35,709 bases of DNA, taken from the IMG/VR virus record IMGVR_UViG_3300025313_000073, positions 1 through 35,709 of that record; one strand, 5' to 3'. A program made the translations under genes and the position numbers. Under the pieces are notes generated by a model. It saw only the letters and a program-made list of their open reading frames with translations. It was not told the origin of the DNA and searched no databases. The first letter of the stretch is position 1; each line of letters starts with the position of its first letter. Below, piece by piece: positions 20,026 through 28,484 of this stretch. The stretch comes from a virus.

Positions 20026-21621
20026 ATGGCTCGTGCAACCAAGTCCACATTGCTCTCATTCCCAATTCGTGGAGTCGATTTGGTTGCCCCACGGAGCGAG
20101 CAACAGGAGGGTACATGCGTTAACGCGAGAAATGTGCGAGTATTTGACTCTTTGGAGGGACGGGCGCGTGGGGGGATTCGGCCTGGATTGGTAAAATACA
20201 ATTCGGCATTGATAAATGGAGCTAATAGAATCCAGGCCCTGGCCGTAGCCACAACCGTAGTGAATAGTGCCCCAAGCACCACTGGTGTCGGACAACGACG
20301 TATTCGTACTGCCGCCATAGCGGCTGGCTCTATCCGGATGTTCGATTCTGGTAGCACTGTAAATGCAGCCACCGCTAGTGGGTCTCGTACTTTGAGTTCC
20401 ACGGCTCCAGTCATATTCGGTGCCGAACTATTTGGCCGTTTATATTTCACGGACGGAATTTCTTACAAGGTGTGGGTCTCCAGTAACAACACGGCGACAG
20501 ATTGGACTCCTGCGGCGGGAAGTTTGCCTGGTACCGATGGGACAATTGTAGCGCGTTTAATTACGATGTGGAGGTCACGAATTGTGTTAGCCGGCCTCCC
20601 ATCCGACCCCCACAATTATTTTATGTCAAAAATCGGAGACCCCCTCGATTTTGACTATTCCCCCACGACCGTGACAGCTGACCAGGCGGTCGCTGGAGAT
20701 GTCGGCGTGCTCGGCAAGATGGGGGATGTTATAACTTCGCTAATTTCGTACAACGATGATATTTTGCTCTTTGGTTGCGATCACTCCATCTATGCTATGT
20801 CCGGCGATCCTCAGTCCGGTGGCGGTTACGATTTGCTCTCCGACACCATAGGATTTCCATTTGGCGCCCCCTGGTGTATGGACTCTACAGGTCGTGTGTA
20901 TTTCTTTTCCTCCAAAGGTCAAGTTTATCGTTTGGACGGCCCGCAGTCAGCGCCTGTCCCAATCTCTAACGAATCAATCGCCCCAGACTTGGATGCGATT
21001 AATCTAAATACGAATTTAATCCGCATGACATGGGATGAGAAACAACAGGGTGTAAATCTATTCGTAACTCCATACACGGCCGGCGCTACAACGCATTGGT
21101 TTTATGACGCACGTACCCAAGGGTGGTTTCGAGATATCTTTGGGAATACCAGCCATAATCCTATGACTGTGCTTACCCTAGACGCTGACGATCCCGCCGA
21201 TCGTGTGATTTTGATAGGCTCTGAAGATGGGTACGTTCGACAAATAGACGATACTGTCTCAACGGACGATGGAGGTGCTATTAGCAGTTTTGTTGTCATG
21301 GGCCCAATTCACAATAATGGCAGTCCCATTGTTATTACGGAGTTGCAGGGATTTTTGGACCCGGATTCGTCGTCCATGCTTTACGAGATTTCCATAGGGA
21401 ATACCCCCCAAGGAGCTATCGACAACATAGCCGGAACATTCACGGGCGATGGAACGATGGGCGCAGGCTTGGGGGTAACTCACAACCCCCGCCAACGTGC
21501 GAATTGGGCATTTGTCAAAGTCGGCCATACCTCTTCCTCTACCGCTTGGGCATTCGAAAAAGTGCGAGTCGCATACACCACAGTTGACTCCAGTCGTGGG
21601 AGAAAGCATTCTGAAGTTTAA
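20026..21621 (+). CDS. Tail nozzle / tubular protein B-like
   Basis: This encodes 531 residues. The N-terminus (F-P-I-R-G-V-D-L-V-A-P, then G-T-C-V-N-A-R-N-V-R-V) and successive propeller-like blades (L-F-G-R-L-Y-F-T-D-G; I-L-L-F-G-C-D-H-S-I-Y; G-R-V-Y-F-F-S-S-K-G-Q-V-Y) match what is known of gp12-type nozzle proteins with a beta-propeller. It would form the end of the short tail. It lies next to adaptor copy 1. TAATG coupling links it to the long fibre gene downstream. Confidence 0.6.
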   Translation: MARATKSTLLSFPIRGVDLVAPRSEQQEGTCVNARNVRVFDSLEGRARGGIRPGLVKYNSALINGANRIQALAVATTVVNSAPSTTGVGQRRIRTAAIAAGSIRMFDSGSTVNAATASGSRTLSSTAPVIFGAELFGRLYFTDGISYKVWVSSNNTATDWTPAAGSLPGTDGTIVARLITMWRSRIVLAGLPSDPHNYFMSKIGDPLDFDYSPTTVTADQAVAGDVGVLGKMGDVITSLISYNDDILLFGCDHSIYAMSGDPQSGGGYDLLSDTIGFPFGAPWCMDSTGRVYFFSSKGQVYRLDGPQSAPVPISNESIAPDLDAINLNTNLIRMTWDEKQQGVNLFVTPYTAGATTHWFYDARTQGWFRDIFGNTSHNPMTVLTLDADDPADRVILIGSEDGYVRQIDDTVSTDDGGAISSFVVMGPIHNNGSPIVITELQGFLDPDSSSMLYEISIGNTPQGAIDNIAGTFTGDGTMGAGLGVTHNPRQRANWAFVKVGHTSSSTAWAFEKVRVAYTTVDSSRGRKHSEV

Positions 21622-24401
21622 TGGCCTTCCGCGAAGAATCCATCCCACGAACGACATATCGCTATGGACAAACCCGGTCTGTTCGAGGCAAGAGAGCAAA
21701 CCAGGCATTTCACCCCACGGCCAGCGGTGACCAAAGTTGGAATATAACTCTCGGTGTCACGGATTCTGCTATCCGGATTCTTGTAGCCCCGGACCCTACT
21801 ACTAATGTAGATCGAGATGTCTTCGCATTTCGTCTATTGTCTACTGAGATGGTCCCTGGTGCCGAAGATCGTGCGGTTTATGGTACTGGTAGTAGCACAG
21901 ACTATTTGAGCGCTACCGTTGGTGCTGGGTTTCGTCCGTCTGATGCAAGTGGCTCAATCTCTGCATGGATCAATCCCTCTGATACAGGTGTGAATGTCAT
22001 TTTAGCCACATTTACTGTATCTACAAATCGCATGACACTCTACTTAAATAATGTGTCCGGCAATCTTAACGTACATATAGAAAGCAGGCTCGCAGCAGGA
22101 ACAACCAACTTAATTCGAGGTAACACAGACATAACTCGCAATGCCTGGCATCATGTGGTTGTAACCTCTAGTGGAACTGCGTGGGTTATGTATGTGGATG
22201 GAGTAATACAGTCTTTAACTACTACTTCGGGTTCTAATACAGGGGATTGGTTAGGGGATGTTGATGGCACGACCCTATACTTGGGTCAGAATGCAGCTGG
22301 GACCGCCTTCTTAGACGCGGCTTTGGACGAAGTTTGCGTTTTTACCACTACTCTTACGCAAGCACAAGTAACTACGTTGTACGCCCTGGGTAAGGGATTG
22401 TTATTCAATGACGTATTTCAATCCCTTCCTGGACTCGTTCATTACTGGAGTCTCTCCTTAAATCACACCGCAGTTGGGTTCGACCGGGTTGGGGGGATTA
22501 CCTTAACAGATGCCGGATTGGATGACAACATTGGAGGGATTCCTAGGGCAACTATCGGCTATGACAGAGCCGTAGAATTTTTTGGAGGCACTACGTCATC
22601 GTTGAGAGCCACCTCGACTAATTTACGGCCAGCGGATACCTCGGGATCGATTTCGGTTTGGTTAAACAAAGCCGGTGGCACCGAGCCAATTTTTTCTAAA
22701 AGTACCGGCACGGCCGCCAATCGTTTTGAGGTGGGAACAGACAGCAGTAATAGGGCAACAGTCAGGCATACTATAGCCTCCGGAACGACAAATGAGATTA
22801 GAGGAAACACATCAATAGGCACGGACACCTGGGGGCATATTGTAGTAGTTAGTAATGGCACTGCGTGGGCAATATATGTTAATGGGGTCGCCCAGACACT
22901 TACTACTGTGACCGGCAGTAATACCGGCGATTGGTTCGGGGATTTTGTTGGAACGCAGTTTGAGATTGGTCGCGCGGTAGGGGTAGCGACAGAACTGGAT
23001 GGCATTGTGGATGAGTTGGGAGTTTGGTCTACGCAATTGACCGCCGGTAACGTGACCAGCCTATACAGCTCCGGTAGTGGAGTTCTCTACGACACAGCTC
23101 GAACTATACCCGGTCTGGTTCATTATTGGAGTTTCTCAATTCAACATGGGGGCTTAGGCGCCGACCGCCTTGGAGGTGTCGCTCTAACGATAGACAATAA
23201 ACTTTATGACGAGGTCGGCATTACTGTCGGTGCCACCCTAGAGCCATATATAAACCAACTCACTCTAGGAATACGAAATAATGAAGGGTTCGTCGAACTC
23301 AAGGATGATGATGGGAACATCACCTGGCGCATGGACGACACCGGGATGTTGTTTGAAGAGGGTGGAACCATAGTTGAGGCCACGGATGGGGAAATTGTAA
23401 TTACTACTGCCGGCTCCGATCCAGATTTCCGACTTCAATCACTAGCCGTGGCTAATGCCATGTTGTTTGATTCATCGGTACCAGAGTTTTTGTTTTTCGG
23501 CGAACTAAGTATAGATAACACCAGTGGCGGACGAATCATGTTCGCTAGCAATAGTTACGTTGTAGAGGAGTCTGACGGTGCCTTGTCCGTTCGTGCCGTC
23601 GGCACAGACCCAGACATAATCTTGGAGTCAAATACGGTCACGGGCGCCCTGCTATTCGATCAAAGCGTGCCCGAATGGTTATTCTTCGGGGAACTGGGCA
23701 TCGACAATACTTCCGGAGGTAGAATTACTTTTGCCTCCAATAGCTCAATAACTGAGCAATCTGACGGAGAATTGACGATAGGCGCCGTGGGAACAGACCC
23801 AGATATTTTACTAACGGCGAATGCCGGTTCTGTAGTAAATACAATTTTTGTAGACCAATCTGCCGCAACTTGCATGTTCTTTAACACTAAAGTTCGCGTG
23901 GATACTACGGGTGCGGCGGACGGAGGGGGTTTTACATTTGAACCAGGAAGTGTATTCCGTGTGACCGCCACAACAGGGCTTACATCGTTCCGAGCCGTCG
24001 GCACAAACCCCGACTTGCAACTAGGAAGCACCACATACGTCAACGCCATTTACTGGGATTTTTCCTTAACTAATTTGGCCCTCCTTGCTGGAACCGACAC
24101 TGCACAAACTATGACCATCGGGGCGGCTGCGGTAACCACAGCCAATCGGGCTAGAGTGGACATTTATCAGAGAGGCGCTACGGACTCCTTGCCCGTGTTG
24201 TGGTTAAACCAACAAGATACCTCGGAGCCATTCATCGCCTTCGAAGGGTCATCTACCCTTTCTAATACAACTGAATCTATTGTGGTGGTCAACGCTGTCA
24301 CTACGGCTACGATAGTGGGATACGTTAAAGTTTATGTAGAAGACGATGGAAATAATTTAACAGACGCTGCCTACTACCAAGCTCTCTATTCTCTTGCATA
24401 A
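21621..24401 (+). CDS. Large tail fibre with two LamG modules and a repeated domain
   Basis: This encodes 926 residues. The N-terminal 80 residues probably attach to the tail. Two LamG modules follow (about 85-300 and 312-525), each with W-H-H-V-V-V-T-S-S-G-T-A-W or its variant, a D-E-V/L signature and an H-Y-W-S-(F/L)-S end. The last 370 residues hold at least three copies of a unit of about 60 residues with F-F-G-E-L-(S/G)-I-D-N-T-S-G-G-R-I, then S-D-G-(A/E)-L, A-V-G-T-D-P-D. This is typical of extended trimeric fibres. It is the main receptor-binding candidate. Confidence 0.75.
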   Translation: MAFREESIPRTTYRYGQTRSVRGKRANQAFHPTASGDQSWNITLGVTDSAIRILVAPDPTTNVDRDVFAFRLLSTEMVPGAEDRAVYGTGSSTDYLSATVGAGFRPSDASGSISAWINPSDTGVNVILATFTVSTNRMTLYLNNVSGNLNVHIESRLAAGTTNLIRGNTDITRNAWHHVVVTSSGTAWVMYVDGVIQSLTTTSGSNTGDWLGDVDGTTLYLGQNAAGTAFLDAALDEVCVFTTTLTQAQVTTLYALGKGLLFNDVFQSLPGLVHYWSLSLNHTAVGFDRVGGITLTDAGLDDNIGGIPRATIGYDRAVEFFGGTTSSLRATSTNLRPADTSGSISVWLNKAGGTEPIFSKSTGTAANRFEVGTDSSNRATVRHTIASGTTNEIRGNTSIGTDTWGHIVVVSNGTAWAIYVNGVAQTLTTVTGSNTGDWFGDFVGTQFEIGRAVGVATELDGIVDELGVWSTQLTAGNVTSLYSSGSGVLYDTARTIPGLVHYWSFSIQHGGLGADRLGGVALTIDNKLYDEVGITVGATLEPYINQLTLGIRNNEGFVELKDDDGNITWRMDDTGMLFEEGGTIVEATDGEIVITTAGSDPDFRLQSLAVANAMLFDSSVPEFLFFGELSIDNTSGGRIMFASNSYVVEESDGALSVRAVGTDPDIILESNTVTGALLFDQSVPEWLFFGELGIDNTSGGRITFASNSSITEQSDGELTIGAVGTDPDILLTANAGSVVNTIFVDQSAATCMFFNTKVRVDTTGAADGGGFTFEPGSVFRVTATTGLTSFRAVGTNPDLQLGSTTYVNAIYWDFSLTNLALLAGTDTAQTMTIGAAAVTTANRARVDIYQRGATDSLPVLWLNQQDTSEPFIAFEGSSTLSNTTESIVVVNAVTTATIVGYVKVYVEDDGNNLTDAAYYQALYSLA

Positions 24402-24410
24402 TGGTGATAT

Positions 24411-24716
24411 ATGACTGTCGAAGCTACTTGGGCCACCCTAAAGGGCGCCATGAGGGGCAATAATCCTACATTAGTATTGCGAGTGGCCGCTCAACTTGCC
24501 GATGAGATGCGAGCCAGCGGCCAAAAGCCTGCTGAGATGAGAGATCGTACTTTGGCTGAATGGACAACAGATAACCCTACAGCCATTCTACCGGTCGCCG
24601 CGAAAATTGTTCGATCTCTTGATCCAGAGCTTCGCCACCTGTCTGACTATCTTCTAATGTCTGTGGACGAAGGAGAGGGCCTTAGCCTCCTTGTACCTAA
24701 GTCAATTGGGTCCTAA
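24411..24716 (+). CDS. Hypothetical helical protein
   Basis: This encodes 101 residues, nine bases after the large fibre gene. It is helical throughout (L-V-L-R-V-A-A-Q-L-A-D-E-M-R; A-I-L-P-V-A-A-K-I-V-R-S-L), with a repeated N-P-T-(L/A) segment that suggests an internal duplication of about 40 residues. Small helical proteins after fibre genes are often fibre chaperones, but this is position-based inference. Confidence 0.5.
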   Translation: MTVEATWATLKGAMRGNNPTLVLRVAAQLADEMRASGQKPAEMRDRTLAEWTTDNPTAILPVAAKIVRSLDPELRHLSDYLLMSVDEGEGLSLLVPKSIGS

Positions 24717-24717
24717 T

Positions 24718-24746
24718 TTGCAAGTTACCCTCGTTTTAACCATAAT
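24718..24746 (+). promoter_or_regulatory. Promoter for scaffold and capsid genes
   Basis: TTGCAA at 24718-24723 and CATAAT at 24741-24746 are separated by 17 bases and lie in the 55-base gap just before the scaffold gene. An extra promoter here would fit the high expression needed for capsid protein. Confidence 0.5.
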
Positions 24747-24771
24747 TCTTTAGGGGGAAGGTATATCATTT

Positions 24772-25860
24772 ATGGCAAAAAAGTCTAGCGGTTTTGTTAT
24801 TCCCGATCGTGTGCCTTTGGAGGACGTCATGGCTACAGGCCCAGAAGGTGCAGTATCTTTGGACCAAGCCGTGGGATTGTCACAACCGGGGGCGTTAGAC
24901 AGTGAGTGGGCCGAGGACCCCCAATCGGAGGCCGTGGATGCTATGCAGTTAGCCCCTAGTCCCGAACCGGTCATAAACCCCGCCGCAGAATCCCCGGCCT
25001 ATGAGGCGCCAGAGGAGCCGACAGAGGCGATCGCCACCGAAGAGATCACAGCTCTACCTGCCACGGACGAGGAAATCTTTGACCCGGTGCTCTTGGAAGC
25101 CGCTGGCCTAACTGCCGAGGAGGCCCAAGCTCAGTTCAAGTCTCCGGCAGCCCTAGCGAACGCCGTTAGACTGTTGGATACACGATATATCCAAGCTGGG
25201 GAAGATTTTGCCCGGCAACCTCAACCTAGCGTGAGCGACGCAAGTGGGTCGGGCCAGGTTGACAACGAGTATCAGCTGCCAAAGCCAGTAGAGTCCGAGG
25301 ACTGGACAGAAGACGTTAAGGCCCTCATCCAGTCACTGCAAGACCATCAGAAACAACAACTTGGTCGCCGAGACACAGAGCTACAGAAGCAGCGAGAACA
25401 ATTAGAGGCGTTGCTTGCCCAGCAATCAGAACGGGAACGGCTCTCCTACGTTGAGAGGCTTGATTCTTTTGTGAACAGCCTTGGCGACGAGTGGGCGCCA
25501 ATCCTCGGTAAGGGCAGTGGGTTTCAACTTCCCGCTAATAGCTTGGCCCTGCAAAACAGAATACACCTAGATGTGATTGCTGGAAAACTAGCCAGCGGTC
25601 GCAATAAGTACGGACAACCGGATCTTCGGCCGCATGATCTGTACGTACGGGCACTTCACGCGGCTTTCCCGGACCAAGTAGTCCGAACCGTTCGACAAGA
25701 TGTCACGCGACAATTAGAGTCGCGCCAACGGCAATTCACTGCCAAGCCAACGCAAAAGCAGGGCCGACAACTTTCTGGAGTCGACCAAGCTATCTCACAC
25801 GCGGAGGACTGGTATCGTAGCAAAGGTCCCATTTTGGATGACGGAAACGATGAGATTTAG
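24772..25860 (+). CDS. Scaffold-like head assembly protein
   Basis: This encodes 362 residues. The acidic N-terminal half (E-E-P-T-E-A-I-A-T-E-E; rich in Ala/Pro/Glu) is probably disordered. A coiled coil at about 185-225 (K-A-L-I-Q-S-L-Q-D-H-Q-K; Q-K-Q-R-E-Q-L-E-A-L-L-A-Q) and a basic C-terminal helix follow. This arrangement, directly before the major capsid gene, is that of internal scaffolds of podovirus-type phages, whose C-terminus binds the coat protein. TTAGGGGGAAGG precedes the start. Confidence 0.7.
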   Translation: MAKKSSGFVIPDRVPLEDVMATGPEGAVSLDQAVGLSQPGALDSEWAEDPQSEAVDAMQLAPSPEPVINPAAESPAYEAPEEPTEAIATEEITALPATDEEIFDPVLLEAAGLTAEEAQAQFKSPAALANAVRLLDTRYIQAGEDFARQPQPSVSDASGSGQVDNEYQLPKPVESEDWTEDVKALIQSLQDHQKQQLGRRDTELQKQREQLEALLAQQSERERLSYVERLDSFVNSLGDEWAPILGKGSGFQLPANSLALQNRIHLDVIAGKLASGRNKYGQPDLRPHDLYVRALHAAFPDQVVRTVRQDVTRQLESRQRQFTAKPTQKQGRQLSGVDQAISHAEDWYRSKGPILDDGNDEI

Positions 25861-25885
25861 TTTCCACACACTGGAGTAATCAGAA

Positions 25886-26929
25886 ATGCCTATTCTTTCA
25901 GTCTCCGATTTGGGTGACTTGACGGCCGTAACCCTACGTGATTTGGGTCCCCTCAAGTTTAATCAAATCGCCCAAAGCCTTCAATATTACGAGGTGTTCT
26001 CGAAGTGGTTCAAGAAGGACAAAGTTCAATTTGAGAGCGGCCAAGGCATTCAACGGAACCTTATGCTCTCCTTTGATATCACGGCGGCCAGGCACGTTGG
26101 CTTAGGAGAGACGGATCAGGTCAATATTCCTGACGTGATCTCGTTGCTCCAAGTGCCGTGGCGTCACGCACAGACCAGTTGGGGCTTGTTCTATCAAACG
26201 GACATTTTGATGAATCGCGGCAAGGCTCTGATTCTCAATGTCTTGAAGCCTCGCCGGGCGTCGGCTTTGCTGGCTTTAGTTGAAGAGCTAGAGAACAAGG
26301 CATGGGCGACCGCTCCAAGCACTACAAATGAAGTCGACCCGTACAGCATTCAATACTACATTGTAGAGAACGCCACGACGGGATTCAACGGAGGTGCGCC
26401 TGGAAGCCATACTTTGGTGGCCAACATCAATCCGACTACCAACGCCAACTTTAAAAACTACACGGCTGTGTATACGAATAAGACAAAGGCCGACCTCGTG
26501 TCCAAGTTGCGCACGGCCCACCGTAGCTGCCGATTCAAGAGCCCGGTGACTGTGCAAGACTACCGAGCTGGGCTTGGAGACAAGTACCGGTTGTACTGCA
26601 ACGAAACGACCATTACCGCTTTCGAAGACCTTGGCGAAGCCCAGAACGAAAATCTCGGCCGCGACATCGCTTCTCTCGATGGCATGGTTATGTTCCGCCG
26701 TCATCCAATTATCTGGGTTCCCAAATTAGACGCGCGCACGGACGATCCGGTCTACATGATCGACCATAGCACGTTCTATCCGGCGTGTCTCAAGGGTGAC
26801 TATCTTCGTGAAAGCACGGCGGACAAGGCTCCGAACCAACATAACATGTTCGAAGTCTTCGTCGACCTCACGTATAACTATGTGTGCGACGATCGTCGTC
26901 GAAATGCTGTGTTGAGCACGAGTGTGTAA
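25886..26929 (+). CDS. Major capsid protein
   Basis: This encodes 347 residues. Length, position after the scaffold and a mixed alpha/beta sequence agree with an HK97-fold coat protein. Supporting segments are D-L-G-D-L-T-A-V-T-L-R near the start, a long helix around R-R-A-S-A-L-L-A-L-V-E-E-L-E-N-K-A-W, and a late G-M-V-M-F-R-R-H-P-I-I-W-V-P strand. Codon use is visibly more GC-ended and regular than in the neighbours, as expected for a highly expressed gene. No known subgroup is recognised by eye. Confidence 0.75.
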   Translation: MPILSVSDLGDLTAVTLRDLGPLKFNQIAQSLQYYEVFSKWFKKDKVQFESGQGIQRNLMLSFDITAARHVGLGETDQVNIPDVISLLQVPWRHAQTSWGLFYQTDILMNRGKALILNVLKPRRASALLALVEELENKAWATAPSTTNEVDPYSIQYYIVENATTGFNGGAPGSHTLVANINPTTNANFKNYTAVYTNKTKADLVSKLRTAHRSCRFKSPVTVQDYRAGLGDKYRLYCNETTITAFEDLGEAQNENLGRDIASLDGMVMFRRHPIIWVPKLDARTDDPVYMIDHSTFYPACLKGDYLRESTADKAPNQHNMFEVFVDLTYNYVCDDRRRNAVLSTSV

Positions 26930-26937
26930 AGTAGCCC

Positions 26938-27114
26938 ATGCCAGCTGACGTGAAGTCTAAAGCGCAGGCCGGTTTTTATGGAGCCATAATCTCCGGCCGG
27001 GCTCGCAAGGGCGGGCCCTCCAAAGAACAAGCCAGGAAGGCCCTCCGTGGTAGCAATGTAAAAAGCTTACCACGAAAAGCACATGATGTTAAGGAAGAAG
27101 TACGCAAAAAGTGA
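26938..27114 (+). CDS. Small basic protein
   Basis: This 58-codon frame begins eight bases after the capsid gene. The product, starting MPADVKSKAQ, is Lys/Arg-rich (G-R-A-R-K-G-G-P-S-K-E-Q-A-R-K-A) and may bind DNA inside the head or act as a cement protein. The ribosome site is weak. A similar small basic gene follows at 27153. Confidence 0.5.
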   Translation: MPADVKSKAQAGFYGAIISGRARKGGPSKEQARKALRGSNVKSLPRKAHDVKEEVRKK

Positions 27115-27152
27115 AAAGGTCATTAACGGGCGGTCGCCCAGGGGCATGAGAT

Positions 27153-27425
27153 ATGGCTTGGTCTAAAGAGGGTAAAAAGAAACTCCGGGATGAAGGAGTA
27201 ACAGATACGTGGGCGCCAGATTTCCTTGATCGCCTTAGAGACAAGGGATTTGGGTCTAGCCCAACACCACCACCCCGGCCGCCAACTAGGAGGCCGCCCA
27301 GCAGTGTGCAATATGACTCCCAAGGGAGAATGGTACGCCCTCCCGTTTCAAACCAATCATCGAGCCGGGCCAAGGCTTTTGACAAGGCCACGGCGGCTAA
27401 ACGAAAAGCCAATAAGCCTTACTAA
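27153..27425 (+). CDS. Small basic, proline-rich protein
   Basis: This encodes 90 residues. The N-terminal helix (S-K-E-G-K-K-K-L-R-D-E-G) includes W-A-P-D-F-L-D-R-L-R. A Pro/Arg linker (P-T-P-P-P-R-P-P-T-R-R-P-P) and a basic tail follow. It is probably a head-associated or DNA-binding protein; its family is not known to me. AGGGG lies 11 bases before the start, a loose fit. The overlapping frame 27226-27498 is likely a shadow, although its last part (ATG near 27457, with GGGGAGGA) could be a short leader. Confidence 0.5.
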   Translation: MAWSKEGKKKLRDEGVTDTWAPDFLDRLRDKGFGSSPTPPPRPPTRRPPSSVQYDSQGRMVRPPVSNQSSSRAKAFDKATAAKRKANKPY

Positions 27426-27498
27426 TGCAAGTAAACTTCCCCAACGTAGGGGAGGAATGAGAGTGACCCAACGACCTAATGAAGTCGTGAACAAGTAA

Positions 27499-27536
27499 GC
27501 TAAGGGGGCTTAGCGCTATTCCCGCTAAACGGGGGA
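27499..27536 (+). promoter_or_regulatory. Two hairpins in the leader of a structural gene
   Basis: GCTAAG-GGGG-CTTAGC (27499-27514) and CCCG-CTAAA-CGGG (27521-27533) follow each other, and the second overlaps the GGGGGAG ribosome site of the gene at 27547. They could tune translation or stop RNA decay after the capsid message. Confidence 0.45.
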
Positions 27537-27546
27537 GAAAAGAACA

Positions 27547-28386
27547 ATGAGTAATTACGTTCGTTACCGAGGCGAAACCGGCCGTGCTCCTAGTCCGAAG
27601 ATTTTCGGTGACATGGCCAAACTTCAACATGATTCCTATCTGGGGAAGTGTATCTTCCTCTGGGATGATTTTGCAGTTAATGCGGTCCACGCTACTTTGC
27701 AGGCCAGCGGTGGATATTACACCATTCAAGACACAGGGGTGACTGTAGAAGGGCAGTCGGCTGTTTCAGACCTGGCCAAAGAGTTGGGTGTTTTGGAAAT
27801 TATCCACGATGGAACGGATAATGATGAAGCCTACATCCAATTTGGCTCGGGCAACATGTGGCGCATGGCCAACTCGGCCGGCAACACAGGACGATGCGGA
27901 TTCGAAATGCGATTGAAGACGAACACCATTGCCGATGACGGCTTGGCATTTTTCGCCGGATTGGGTTCGGATCGGGTCGCTGCCAACTATTTGGTGGACA
28001 ATGACGGTACGATCATAACCACCGAAAGTTTCGTAGGGTTTCGACGACTCCAAGATGACGGCGACCAACTCGACATCATCTTCCAAGAGGCCTCGCAAAC
28101 CCTGCAAACAGTTTTGGCCAACGCCAATCCATCGGCCTTGGTTGCCAACACGTATTACAATCTTGGGTTCTTGTATAACCCCAACGCCCCTGACGCGAAG
28201 CAAGTCAGCTTCTATATAGACGGGGTTGAGTCGAATTCGTACATTACTCGAACCCAGATGGACGCGGTCACGTTCCCAGAAGACATCGGCCTTCAGCCCA
28301 TGTTCTTGTGCAAGATCGGTACGGCTACGGCTTTCACGGCTCAGATTGACTGGGTTGGGGCTTTCCAGTATCTGTCTGATGAGTAA
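27547..28386 (+). CDS. Structural protein, jelly-roll-like
   Basis: This encodes 279 residues. The sequence starts M-S-N-Y-V-R-Y-R-G-E-T-G-R-A-P-S-P-K-I-F-G-D and shows the alternating strands of a concanavalin-like fold: G-F-E-M-R-L-K-T-N, A-F-F-A-G-L-G, Y-N-L-G-F-L-Y-N-P, V-S-F-Y-I-D-G-V-E. Position after the capsid genes and regular, GC-ended codons suggest an abundant head decoration or head-fibre protein. Confidence 0.6.
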   Translation: MSNYVRYRGETGRAPSPKIFGDMAKLQHDSYLGKCIFLWDDFAVNAVHATLQASGGYYTIQDTGVTVEGQSAVSDLAKELGVLEIIHDGTDNDEAYIQFGSGNMWRMANSAGNTGRCGFEMRLKTNTIADDGLAFFAGLGSDRVAANYLVDNDGTIITTESFVGFRRLQDDGDQLDIIFQEASQTLQTVLANANPSALVANTYYNLGFLYNPNAPDAKQVSFYIDGVESNSYITRTQMDAVTFPEDIGLQPMFLCKIGTATAFTAQIDWVGAFQYLSDE

Positions 28387-28404
28387 GAAGTTTGAATAAT
28401 CTCC

Positions 28405-28453
28405 TTTCCGATGGAGTCAACCTAAGCGTGGTTGGGCACTTTGCCTATCGGAA
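28405..28453 (+). promoter_or_regulatory. Two-tier hairpin in a 98-base intergenic leader
   Basis: TTCCGAT (28406-28412) pairs with ATCGGAA (28447-28453), enclosing CAACC (28418-28422) and GGTTG (28430-28434). No T-run follows, so it is more likely an RNA stability or control element than a terminator. Confidence 0.4.
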
Positions 28454-28484
28454 CCATCACCAATTTTGAGAAAGATGTAAAAAT

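Noticed and set aside
22559-23005. Minus-strand frame of 148 codons inside the large fibre gene
   Set aside because: Val/Pro/Ser-rich complement of Thr/Gly-rich codons; no independent support.
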